Assembly (NCBI GenBank): GCA_945872285.1
Contig: CAMBZR010000002.1
Coordinates: 1 to 64,000, forward strand
DNA length: 64,000 nucleotides
From: Bordetella parapertussis
GTDB taxonomy: Bacteria; Pseudomonadota; Gammaproteobacteria; Burkholderiales; Burkholderiaceae_B
Reading direction: 5' to 3'
Shown here: positions 33,422 through 41,804 of the stretch, in pieces
How positions within the stretch are numbered: the stretch's first letter is position 1
How the letters are laid out: each line of letters opens with the position of its first letter
Translations under genes and position numbers: made by a program
The notes under the pieces: generated by a model
What the model saw: the letters and a program-made list of their open reading frames with translations, nothing else
Databases searched by the model: none
Told to the model about the DNA's origin: nothing

Positions 33422-34588
33422 ATGGATTTCAAACTCAGTGACAGCCAACGGCAATATGTTGAAGCGGTACGCGCGCTTGCGCAAAACGACTTCAAACCAC
33501 GTGCCGCAAAATACATGGATGGCACGTTTCCGTGGGAAAACATGAAGCAACTTGCCCAGATTGGTGTGCTGGGCATGACAGTCTCTGAGCAATACGGTGG
33601 CTTAGGCTTACCTGTGTTTGAAACCGCCTTGATCCTGGAAGAGATCGCCAAAGTTTGCTACCCCACCGCCATGGCGGTGCTGGGCGAAGCCGGTGTACAA
33701 ACTCGCATCATCGAAACTTACGCACCCGACTCGATCAAAAATAGCATTCTGCCAAAGGTCTGTTCGGGCGATGCGATTTTATCGATCTGCATGACAGAAC
33801 CTCATGCGGGTACCGATGTCAGCAGCTATCGCACCAACACCCGCTTGCACATGAATCATGCAACCGTTAATGGCGTCAAAACCTTGATTAGTCGTGCTCA
33901 AGAGGCCGCCATGTTTGTCGTGTTCACACGCGTTGATGAGCAGCCTGGGCGCGAAGGCATTGGTTGCGTCTTGATCGAAGGCGGCACACCTGGCCTTGAA
34001 GTGACTGCCAGCTATCACACCATGGGTGGCGAATACTTGCACGAAGTGCGTTTTGATAATGTCGAAGTCCCGCTCGAGAACGTTGTTTTAAAAGAAGGCG
34101 GCTTTCGTAAGCTCATGAGTGCGTTCAATACACAGCGCTGCTTAAACCCCAGCATCTCATTGGGCTTGGCAGAAGGCGCCTTTGAAGAGGCCGTCAACTA
34201 CACACGCAATCGTCCAATCTTTGGCAAAACGCTCACTGATTTTCAAGGCCTGCGCTGGAAACTCGCCGAGATGTATCGCGATATCGAAGCGGCCCGCAGC
34301 ATGTTGTATCGAGCCTGTGCCTCGGCTAATCCGTTTCCAGATCCCCTCTTAGCAGCGGTCGCCAAGATCACCTGCAACGAAATGGCGTTGCGTGTAACCA
34401 ACGACGCCTTGCAATTGCATGGCGGCTACGGCTTCACCGATGAATATCCGGTATCACGTCTGTATCGCGGTGCGCGCTATGGATCCTTAGGCGGCGGGGC
34501 CACCGAAACACTCAAAGATTTAATCGCCAAGCGGATTCTGGATGGTTTGGATCCTACTGAAGGAATTCTGTCCTTCAATAATTTTTGA
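33422..34588 (+). CDS. Acyl-CoA dehydrogenase
   Basis: A 388-residue flavoprotein with CMTEPHAGTDVSS, the FAD segment LHGGYGFTDEYPVSRLYR and a C-terminal GGGATETLKDLIAK. The short/medium-chain catalytic Glu position reads Gly in this last segment, so the base must come from elsewhere or the reaction differs. ATG 33422 is chosen from homology and AAGGA about 9 nt upstream; the frame is open further 5'. It lies 59 nt after the SucD-like subunit and probably acts on the CoA ester made by that ligase. A Bug gene follows 31 nt later. Confidence 0.87.
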   Translation: MDFKLSDSQRQYVEAVRALAQNDFKPRAAKYMDGTFPWENMKQLAQIGVLGMTVSEQYGGLGLPVFETALILEEIAKVCYPTAMAVLGEAGVQTRIIETYAPDSIKNSILPKVCSGDAILSICMTEPHAGTDVSSYRTNTRLHMNHATVNGVKTLISRAQEAAMFVVFTRVDEQPGREGIGCVLIEGGTPGLEVTASYHTMGGEYLHEVRFDNVEVPLENVVLKEGGFRKLMSAFNTQRCLNPSISLGLAEGAFEEAVNYTRNRPIFGKTLTDFQGLRWKLAEMYRDIEAARSMLYRACASANPFPDPLLAAVAKITCNEMALRVTNDALQLHGGYGFTDEYPVSRLYRGARYGSLGGGATETLKDLIAKRILDGLDPTEGILSFNNF

Positions 34589-34619
34589 TACGCACACTCC
34601 ACTCCGAAGAGAACACCAG

Positions 34620-35702
34620 ATGATGTTACTTTTGAAGCAACGCGGCGCTAAGCCGTACAAAGCCCCTTTGCCGCGTCTGACCGCGATGAACAGAACCTCT
34701 GCACTGGGTCTTCTGGCGACAATAGCACTGCTGTCGCTCGCCTCGTTCACGCAAGTGGCGCAAGCTCAAACGAGACCGGCGTCAGACCCGCAGGCTGCCA
34801 TCAGTCAATACCCTAGTCGCACAATCAAAATGCTGGTCGGGTTTCCACCGGGCGGCCCCAACGATCAATTAGCGCGTCTATTGGGCCTACGCCTTGCAGA
34901 CCAGCTCAAACAGACAATCGTCATCGAAAACAAAGCAGGCGCTAATGGCGAAATCGCCGCGACTCAAACTGCTGCGGCAACGCCAGACGGCTACACGCTG
35001 TTATTCGGTTCAAGCGGTGCATTGGCAGTCAGCCCAAGCCTGAACAGCAACTTACCGTACGATCCACTTAAAGATCTCACGCCAATTTCGATGATTGCGC
35101 TCAACCCCATGTTGCTTGTGACCTCACCCAAGTCTGGTATTACCAGCGTGGCTGATCTGATTGCGCGTGCCAAGGCTCAACCAGGCAAACTCACCTTTGC
35201 TTCAGCGGGCACCGGCAGCCCGACCCATCTGGCTGGCGAACTGTTTCGCGACATTGCCGCTATCAATTTGCTGCATGTGCCCTATAAGGGTGGTGGTCCT
35301 GCGATGAACGATGTCATGTCGGGCGAAATCGATATGTATTTTGCAGGGTTATCCACGGCCTTGCCGCTAGTCAATGCTGGCAGACTACACGCCCACGCCC
35401 TCACGACCAATAAGCGTTCAGACACCGTGCCCAAGCTGCCCACCATCAGTGAACTAGGTTTTCCGAGTTATTCGGCCATTATTTGGTACGGGGTATTGGC
35501 CCCCGCAGGTTTACCCGAGCCACTGGTCACGCTTTTACGTAAGCATCTCGTGGCGATCATGAATATGCCCGAGTTTCGTAAGCAATTGTCAGACTTGGGC
35601 GCTGAGGTCTACGATCAAAATCCCGCTGAATTTAGAGCCTTTATGAAGCAAGATTTAGACAAGTGGGCAAAGGTCATTGCTGCGATGAAGCTGACGAAGT
35701 AG
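34620..35702 (+). CDS. Bug-type substrate-binding protein
   Basis: About 360 residues from ATG 34620, which has GAAGAG upstream. The real signal peptide core (ALGLLATIALLSLASFTQVAQAQ) begins 24 residues in, so ATG 34686 is an alternative start giving a shorter n-region. Mature motifs are VGFPPGGPNDQLAR, VIENKAGANGEIA, HVPYKGGGPAMND and LPTISELGFPSY. It closes the ligase-dehydrogenase operon and likely captures that operon's substrate in the periplasm. No TctAB gene is present. Confidence 0.9.
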   Translation: MMLLLKQRGAKPYKAPLPRLTAMNRTSALGLLATIALLSLASFTQVAQAQTRPASDPQAAISQYPSRTIKMLVGFPPGGPNDQLARLLGLRLADQLKQTIVIENKAGANGEIAATQTAAATPDGYTLLFGSSGALAVSPSLNSNLPYDPLKDLTPISMIALNPMLLVTSPKSGITSVADLIARAKAQPGKLTFASAGTGSPTHLAGELFRDIAAINLLHVPYKGGGPAMNDVMSGEIDMYFAGLSTALPLVNAGRLHAHALTTNKRSDTVPKLPTISELGFPSYSAIIWYGVLAPAGLPEPLVTLLRKHLVAIMNMPEFRKQLSDLGAEVYDQNPAEFRAFMKQDLDKWAKVIAAMKLTK

Positions 35703-35736
35703 CGAGCAAAAACACTGTAATACAACAAAATTCATT

Positions 35737-35757
35737 AAAAAAACCGCGATATCCGCG
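35737..35757. repeat. A7 tract plus CCGCGATATCCGCG palindromic element
   Basis: Seven A residues (35737-35743) are followed by CCGCGATATCCGCG. The arrangement resembles the minus-strand terminator at 24808-24834 (A-run, CCCGTGATATCCACGGG). No minus-strand gene ends here, so it is either a decayed repeat or an orphan terminator. It lies between the Bug stop and the thioesterase start. Confidence 0.4.
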
Positions 35758-35801
35758 CAGACATTAACAACAATATTCATCCGGATGGCAGCCTGTACAC
35801 C

Positions 35802-36260
35802 ATGTCCGATATACGCCCGCAGACCCAAAGCAAACCCTGGCTGAAAGAAGAATTTTCTTTCTTTGAAACCATCACTCTGCGTTGGGCCGACAACGACGCC
35901 TATGGCCACATTAACAACGCGCACTACTATTCGTTTTTTGACACGGCGGTGGATGCGTTTTTGATGCACCACGCCTTACGTCAGTTGATCTCAGGCGACT
36001 ATCAAACCCTGGTGGTCGCCTCAGAATGCAGATACTTCAGCCAAGTTTCTGCACCAGGCATCATCCGCGTAGGCGTGCGCCCAGGGCGCTTAGGCCGCAG
36101 CTCAACCACCTACGAGGTGGCTGTCTTTACAGACGACTCAGACGAAGCGGCGGCGCAAGGTTTGTTTGTGCATGTTTGTGTCGACAAACAAAGCCAACGC
36201 CCAACCGAAACGCCCGAAACTTTTCGTACTGCGCTTCAAGCGCTTGTTGCGGGCCAATAG
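35802..36260 (+). CDS. Acyl-CoA thioesterase (4-hydroxybenzoyl-CoA thioesterase family)
   Basis: A 152-residue hotdog-fold protein with the family active-site segment RWADNDAYGHINNAHYYSFFD near residues 27-47 (shortened here), the Asp in which serves as the catalytic residue in the FcbC-like group. It hydrolyses acyl-CoA to free acid, possibly to relieve CoA trapping. It is convergent with the CoA ligase gene, whose 3' end overlaps its last 25 nt. It follows the Bug gene by 99 nt, so it may have its own promoter. Confidence 0.88.
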   Translation: MSDIRPQTQSKPWLKEEFSFFETITLRWADNDAYGHINNAHYYSFFDTAVDAFLMHHALRQLISGDYQTLVVASECRYFSQVSAPGIIRVGVRPGRLGRSSTTYEVAVFTDDSDEAAAQGLFVHVCVDKQSQRPTETPETFRTALQALVAGQ

Positions 36261-37777
36261 CGATCGCGCAAGATTTTTTTATAAAGCTTGCCAGTGGGAT
36301 GGCGGGGGAGTTCAAGCTCGAAGTCAACGCTTCGCGGACATTTGAAATCAGCCAAGCGGTCTCGGCAGTAGACGATCAACTCAACCCCCAACGCCTCGCT
36401 AGGCGTGACGCCCTCAATGAGTTGAACAACCGCTTTGACCTCTTCGCCAAAATCCAGATTCGGAATCCCGAAAACAGCCACATCTGCCACGAGCGGATGG
36501 CCAATCAGCACCGCCTCGATTTCTTGAGGATAAATATTGATCCCCCCAGAGATAATCATGAAGGCCTTGCGATCAACGAGATACAGATAGCCCTCAGCGT
36601 CGAGGCGCCCAATATCACCGAGCGTGGTCCAGCCCAAAGCGTTACGGGCCTCTGCAGTTTTTACTGCGTCACTGTGGTATTCAAACTTTGGCCCCTCAGA
36701 AAAATAGACGAGTCCGGTTGCGCCAACCTCTAGTGCCTGGCCCTCTTCATCGCAGATATGTGCGATGCCGAGGGCGGCCTTCCCGACCGAGCCCTGGTGC
36801 TGCAACCACTCGGCACTCGTAATTGAACAAAAGCCATTATTCTCAGTGCCAGCGTAATATTCATCAATCACAGGCCCCCACCACTGAAGCATCTGCAACT
36901 TAACATCAACAGGACAAGGTGCGGCTGCATGAATCGCACGCTTCATTGAGCTTAGGTCAAAACTCAAACGCGTCGCCTCAGGTAATTTGAGCATGCGTAC
37001 GAACATCGTCGGCACCCATTGACTGTGCGTAATCTGGTGCTGTTGGTGTAAGGATAACGCGAGCTGAGCATCGAACTGACTCATCACAAAGACCTCGCCT
37101 CCAAGCTTGATGTTAGTCATGCTGTGACGCAATGGTGCTGCATGATACAGAGGCGCCGGTGACAGATAGCGGCAACCCCGACCATAGCCGTAAAGGCCTT
37201 CTAATAAATCTACCAAGAAGGTGCGCATACCTGAAGGGCCGTCGGGTAAAGGCCACTTCACCCCTTTTGGTCGGCCGGTTGTACCCGAAGAATAAAGCAT
37301 ATCTAGACCCTGTGCTTCGTCTGAAATTGGAGCCATTGAAAACTGCCCGGTCCTCGCTTGCCAACTCGGCCAATTCGCTTGCGCCCGGCCAACGACAAAT
37401 TGCTGAATAGGCGCGGCGAGTGCTTGACTCACTTTTGCACCAAGCTCAAGTAAATCTTCGCCAACGATCAATACCTTGGCACCACAATCTTGCACAATGT
37501 ACGCGATCTCGGCAACAGTCAGACGGGTGCTAATTGTCGTGTAGTAGAGCCCTGCTCGCTCTGCACCAAAACATATTTCAAAAAATTCACGCTGATTTTT
37601 GAGCAAAATCGCAACGTGGTCGCCTAATTGCGCGCCGCATGCCCTAAATACATGGGCCGCCTGATTCGCCCGCTGCTCAAGCTGACCAACCGTCACAACT
37701 TCGGGCTCACCACACACCCTAAAAGCGATTGCCTCTGGGTCTTGATCGATGGCTCCGATGGGGTAAAGCAGTCTCAT
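36236..37777 (-). CDS. AMP-forming acyl-CoA synthetase
   Basis: A 513-residue ANL ligase. The P-loop MLYSSGTTGRPKGVKWP is near residue 160, followed by YYAGTENNGF, GWTTLGDIG, the hinge RKAFMIISGGINIYP and the terminal Lys in HPTGKLYKKILR. It is the last gene of an operon headed by LivGF transporter genes, so it probably activates the imported acid. Its start overlaps the MDR gene by 4 nt. Its 3' end overlaps the convergent thioesterase by 25 nt, a curious activation/hydrolysis pairing. Substrate unknown; aromatic or medium-chain acids are possible. Confidence 0.9.
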   Translation of the reverse strand: MRLLYPIGAIDQDPEAIAFRVCGEPEVVTVGQLEQRANQAAHVFRACGAQLGDHVAILLKNQREFFEICFGAERAGLYYTTISTRLTVAEIAYIVQDCGAKVLIVGEDLLELGAKVSQALAAPIQQFVVGRAQANWPSWQARTGQFSMAPISDEAQGLDMLYSSGTTGRPKGVKWPLPDGPSGMRTFLVDLLEGLYGYGRGCRYLSPAPLYHAAPLRHSMTNIKLGGEVFVMSQFDAQLALSLHQQHQITHSQWVPTMFVRMLKLPEATRLSFDLSSMKRAIHAAAPCPVDVKLQMLQWWGPVIDEYYAGTENNGFCSITSAEWLQHQGSVGKAALGIAHICDEEGQALEVGATGLVYFSEGPKFEYHSDAVKTAEARNALGWTTLGDIGRLDAEGYLYLVDRKAFMIISGGINIYPQEIEAVLIGHPLVADVAVFGIPNLDFGEEVKAVVQLIEGVTPSEALGVELIVYCRDRLADFKCPRSVDFELELPRHPTGKLYKKILRDRYWPATSA

Positions 37778-38805
37778 TTCAGCTCGTGTGAAATACAGAT
37801 TTTTCCGAATTGCGCGCCACTCTTAAGGTACGTAAAGGCGTCTTTCAATTCTGTAAAGTTAAACACTCGATCAATCACTGGCCTGATTTGCTGTTGCGTC
37901 ATCGCACGTAACATCGCCTCAAACGAATCGCGATGGCCCACCGTAATCCCTTGCAAGCGCACCTGACGCGTAATAATTAAACCTAACGAAGCAGACATCG
38001 CGATGCCAGATAAAATCCCAATCATCGATAAAGTGCCACCTGGTCGAATGCAGCGTAAGGACTGCGGCAAGGTTTTCTCACCACCCAGCTCAACAATGTG
38101 ATCATAGCCATTACCTTCGGTGAATTCACGAGAAGCTTTCGCCCACTCAGGCGTGGTCAGGTAATTGATGGTGTGGTCAGCGCCCATCGTTTTTAGGCGC
38201 TCAATCTTGGTATCGCTTGACGAGATAACCGTTACCTGCGCACCCAACATTTTTGCAAACTGCAAGGCGAATAAGGCTACGCCGCCCGAGCCTTGTAACA
38301 ACACGCGCTCACCAGGCTTGACCTGCCCGCATTGCACCAAGGCACTCCAGGCTGTCACGGCTGCGCATGGCAACGTTGCCGCTTCAAGATCCGATAAAAA
38401 GGCCGGGATCTTAACCATCCCCTCTTCAGACAAACACATGTACTCAGCCATCGTGCCGTCAATGGGCCCGCCTAACGAATACGTGAGTCGCTCTTGATTC
38501 GGCTCACCAGAGATCCACTTTTGAAAATACGTCGGGCAAGCACGGTCACCCACTTTAAACCGCGTCACCCCCGCGCCGACTTCAACGACCTCACCGACCC
38601 CATCTGACACTGGTATCAAAGGCAGGGTACCCGTCGCAGCTCCATACCCGCGCTCGGGGACGATCGGGTCACGATAGTTCACTGACGATGCCTTCATTTT
38701 CAGCAAAACTTGCCCGACAGCCGGTTTGGGGGTCGGGCGCGTGCTGAGCTTTAAGTGTGCAAGCCCCCATTCGCCCTCAATTTGAAATACGCGCATGACA
38801 TTCAA
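37774..38805 (-). CDS. Zinc-independent MDR oxidoreductase (quinone oxidoreductase-like)
   Basis: A 343-residue medium-chain dehydrogenase/reductase. It has the VNYRD N-terminal motif, VSDGVGEVVEVGAGV, and the cofactor loop LLQGSGGVALFALQFAK near residue 168. The catalytic-zinc Cys/His and the four-Cys structural zinc lobe are absent, so it is a zinc-free reductase using NADPH. It could reduce an enoyl-CoA or enone made by the dehydrogenase encoded 1 nt upstream. It overlaps the ligase by 4 nt. Confidence 0.87.
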   Translation of the reverse strand: MNVMRVFQIEGEWGLAHLKLSTRPTPKPAVGQVLLKMKASSVNYRDPIVPERGYGAATGTLPLIPVSDGVGEVVEVGAGVTRFKVGDRACPTYFQKWISGEPNQERLTYSLGGPIDGTMAEYMCLSEEGMVKIPAFLSDLEAATLPCAAVTAWSALVQCGQVKPGERVLLQGSGGVALFALQFAKMLGAQVTVISSSDTKIERLKTMGADHTINYLTTPEWAKASREFTEGNGYDHIVELGGEKTLPQSLRCIRPGGTLSMIGILSGIAMSASLGLIITRQVRLQGITVGHRDSFEAMLRAMTQQQIRPVIDRVFNFTELKDAFTYLKSGAQFGKICISHELK

Positions 38806-38806
38806 C

Positions 38807-39949
38807 CTATATTTTTAAGTTTTTACTAATTCTTTCGAGCAACATTTCGGTTGAACCATCAACCAAGGTCGCGACTTGTGCTGCTGCAACATGACGCAGC
38901 AGAGGATAACGATCGCGCAAGCCCTCGGCGCCCATCGCGTGCAACAGAACCGGAAGATGTCGCTGCGCGGCGCGCGTCGCAAACGCCTTAGCTTTGGCCG
39001 CGAGATCTTGCGACGGTATGCCCTCATCTATCGCCTGCGCCGCACGCTGCACGAGCGCGCTTGCCGCTTCAAGATCTATCGCGGCCTCTGCGAGCGCCCA
39101 GCGCCAGCCTTGATGTTGAGCAAGAGCCTGTCCAAAGGTTGCGCGTCGCTGACCATACGCTTGTGCGATACGCAGGCTTTCTTGCAACATACCCACACAC
39201 ATCGCTGCCACATAGACGCGCGCACCATTGATGGATTCGAGCGCTCGCTTAAAGGCCAGACCCGGGGGATGCAACAGTTCGTCCGCCTGCGCCACATAGC
39301 CCTGCAAACGAAACCCGCCCGTGCCACTCAATGCCGCAGCTGAGGTAAACGTCTCAATAGAACGCTCAAAGCCTTCACGCTTTGCCTCAACCACAAACGC
39401 GGCGATTCCGGCGGCACCCGAGCCAGGTTCTGTCTGCGCGTAGACTAAAAATATATCCGCAGCCTGTGCATTAATGATCCAAGTTTTTTCACCTTGCAAG
39501 CGCCACCCGTCTGCTGTCTGGACAGCATGGGTCGTGATTGCTGAAAAATCTGAACCCGCTGCTGGCTCAGTCAAGGCCGTACAACCGATCAAGTCGCCCG
39601 TCAACAACCCTGGTACCCAACGCTGCGAGACAGCGATAGGTAACCACTGTGACAAATCATCGGCCACGTTTTGTGAGTTGATCACGGCCATTGACACACC
39701 AAAATCCAAACTTGCCAGGCGCTGGGCAATCAGTGCCTTGATCGAATAAGGCGCACCAAAGCCACCATGCTCAGGTGCGACTTGTATTCCAGTCAGCCCA
39801 CAGCCTGCAGCAACAGCCAAGCGCTTACGCTCGCGGGCGGCGTCGTAGGGCCCGAGCAAAGAATCAGGGTGCATCGCCTGAGCGCAAAAGCGCTCAAGCT
39901 GCTCGAGCCATTGGGTCAGACTACGTGTGCTGTGCGGCATTGCGTTCAA
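38807..39949 (-). CDS. Acyl-CoA dehydrogenase
   Basis: A 380-residue flavoprotein with CTALTEPAAGSDFSAI, and a C-terminal VDGSTEMLLERI where the typical catalytic Glu position reads Asp. The N-terminal region has the expected QVAPEHGGFGAPY. It should desaturate the CoA ester of the acid imported by the adjacent transporter. It overlaps the LivM permease by 4 nt and precedes the MDR gene by 1 nt, so all are one transcript. Confidence 0.87.
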   Translation of the reverse strand: MNAMPHSTRSLTQWLEQLERFCAQAMHPDSLLGPYDAARERKRLAVAAGCGLTGIQVAPEHGGFGAPYSIKALIAQRLASLDFGVSMAVINSQNVADDLSQWLPIAVSQRWVPGLLTGDLIGCTALTEPAAGSDFSAITTHAVQTADGWRLQGEKTWIINAQAADIFLVYAQTEPGSGAAGIAAFVVEAKREGFERSIETFTSAAALSGTGGFRLQGYVAQADELLHPPGLAFKRALESINGARVYVAAMCVGMLQESLRIAQAYGQRRATFGQALAQHQGWRWALAEAAIDLEAASALVQRAAQAIDEGIPSQDLAAKAKAFATRAAQRHLPVLLHAMGAEGLRDRYPLLRHVAAAQVATLVDGSTEMLLERISKNLKI

Positions 39950-40920
39950 CGTCTTTTAAACATACTCGTGAACAAAGACCAAGCGTGGGCTAAGAGCGGA
40001 ACAATCCCGCGTGGCATAAAAATTGTCGTCAATACCAGTAGCAAACCATACACGATGAGTCGATATGTTTCGGCAACGCGCAGAAATTCGGGCAAGGCAA
40101 CCACTAAAAAGGCTCCGGCGACAGGCCCCGCCAACGTACCACTCCCGCCAAGAATGACCGCCAGAATCGCATTCAAAGACTGATCCACACCAAAGGGCTC
40201 AGGATTTAAGAACCCAATAAAATGGGCGTATAGCGCCCCGGCAACGCCACACAGTGCGGCACTTAGTACAAAGGCAAACATCTTATAGCGCCAGGCGAAC
40301 ACCCCTGCGGCATCAACCAGAGGCTCATTTTGCCGAATCGCCAACAATACGCGCCCCACCCTCGAATGTAAAACTAATCCGCAGATCGCCGTCGCGAAGA
40401 CCGCAACGATCAGCGTGAGGTAGTAGTAAGCATGACGTGTTTCGAAGTTAAACATAAAGCCAAAGAGGGAAAAGCTTTCGGGCTTAGGGACACCCGTGAT
40501 GCCCGATTCTCCTCCTGTCAACGAGCTGAAATTAATCAGCACAATAAAGATCACTAGGTTATAGGCCATCGTCACAATCGCAAAATAGTGACCCTTCACT
40601 CTTAGACTAGGATATCCCACCAAGACCGCCAACAAACCGGCAACCAAGGGGGCACAAGCCATGCTTGTCCACACAGGCCATCCGAGCTTGGTCGTTAACA
40701 AGGTCGACGCATAGGCACCGACTCCCATAAAGCCCGCAGCCGCAATGGACACATAACCAGTAAAACCTTGCACAAGATTTTGACCTTGCGCAACGATCAC
40801 CCAAATCAAGGCCAAAATCCCTAAATGCAAAAAGTAGGGAACCTGCACCAACGCCGGCGCAAGCACCAGCGCCAACAGACTCAGCAGGGGCCAGGCAAAG
40901 GGTGTTTTGACTGGACTCAT
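39946..40920 (-). CDS. Branched-chain amino acid-type ABC transporter permease LivM
   Basis: A 324-residue membrane protein of the LivM type with eight or more spans. The conserved EAA-like loop GEFRG-equivalent is not distinct, but ANSYRLTVYGLLL-type endings and AVILGGSGTLAGPVAGAF near residue 265 are typical. It forms the inner-membrane channel with LivH. It overlaps LivH and the acyl-CoA dehydrogenase by 4 nt each. The linked catabolic genes suggest transport of an organic acid rather than leucine; this is inference. Confidence 0.88.
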   Translation of the reverse strand: MSPVKTPFAWPLLSLLALVLAPALVQVPYFLHLGILALIWVIVAQGQNLVQGFTGYVSIAAAGFMGVGAYASTLLTTKLGWPVWTSMACAPLVAGLLAVLVGYPSLRVKGHYFAIVTMAYNLVIFIVLINFSSLTGGESGITGVPKPESFSLFGFMFNFETRHAYYYLTLIVAVFATAICGLVLHSRVGRVLLAIRQNEPLVDAAGVFAWRYKMFAFVLSAALCGVAGALYAHFIGFLNPEPFGVDQSLNAILAVILGGSGTLAGPVAGAFLVVALPEFLRVAETYRLIVYGLLLVLTTIFMPRGIVPLLAHAWSLFTSMFKRR

Positions 40921-41774
40921 TTTTTACCCAACAGGCCTTCAGGCCTAAACAACAACACCACAATCATGACTAAAAATGCGATCACATCTTTGTATGCTGA
41001 GGATAAATAGCCAGCCGCTAGCGCCTCGCTCACACCCAGAATTAAGCCTCCGACAATCGCGCCCGGGACCGAACCCAGGCCACCCAAGATCAACACCGCA
41101 AAACCCTTGATCACCAAGCTTTCGCCCAAACCAGGGGCGAGTGCAAGCATGGCGCCCACCAAGGCACCGCCGGCCACGCCTAGCGCCGACGACAAGCCAA
41201 ACACCACAAGCGCGACCGCATTAACATTGACTCCCATCAAAATCGCTGCCGAGCGGTTTTGCGCCACAGCACGAATCGCGCGACCTGTTTTCGTTCGACT
41301 GACAAAAAACGACATGGCGACAATCAGCACTGCAGTCGTCACCATTACGTATACCCGCAATTCTGTCACCACCAAGCCCGCTAGATTGAATACGCTTTGA
41401 AACGGTGTACGGATCACCATCTGGTCAGGACCAAAGGCTAATAAATTTAAGCCATCAATCATCATCGTCAGACCCAGCGCAATGATGAAGGCGTTAATAT
41501 GTGCCGCATTTTGTACCGGACGATACGCCAGGCGCTCAACGAGCAAACCCAAAACCGCGCCTACCAACATCGCAAGCATCATCGCCACAAAAAATGGCAC
41601 GCTCAATTTTTCGATTAAAAAGAACGTGACGTAGCCACCCGACATGGCTACGACCCCGTGGGCAAAGTGCGCGATCCCTAAAATACCAAAGACAATCGTC
41701 AAGCCAATGGCGATCAGGGTATAGACCGCCCCAATCGCCAAGCCATTGAAGACCTGTTGCAAGAACTCAATCAC
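40917..41774 (-). CDS. Branched-chain amino acid-type ABC transporter permease LivH
   Basis: A 285-residue membrane protein with the LivH pattern: QQVFNGLAIGAVYTLIAIGL at the N-terminus, GILGIAHFAHG, and VILGGLGSVPGAIVGG in the last third. It should pair with LivM. It lies 30 nt after the binding-protein gene and overlaps LivM by 4 nt. The start ATG is at 41774. Confidence 0.9.
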   Translation of the reverse strand: MIEFLQQVFNGLAIGAVYTLIAIGLTIVFGILGIAHFAHGVVAMSGGYVTFFLIEKLSVPFFVAMMLAMLVGAVLGLLVERLAYRPVQNAAHINAFIIALGLTMMIDGLNLLAFGPDQMVIRTPFQSVFNLAGLVVTELRVYVMVTTAVLIVAMSFFVSRTKTGRAIRAVAQNRSAAILMGVNVNAVALVVFGLSSALGVAGGALVGAMLALAPGLGESLVIKGFAVLILGGLGSVPGAIVGGLILGVSEALAAGYLSSAYKDVIAFLVMIVVLLFRPEGLLGKK

Positions 41775-41804
41775 ACAAGCGTCCCCGTACTGGATCGCAG
41801 ACGA

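Noticed and set aside
36026..36733. 235-codon plus-strand open frame over the thioesterase/ligase junction
   Set aside because: It overlaps two well-supported genes on different frames and has no domain similarity.
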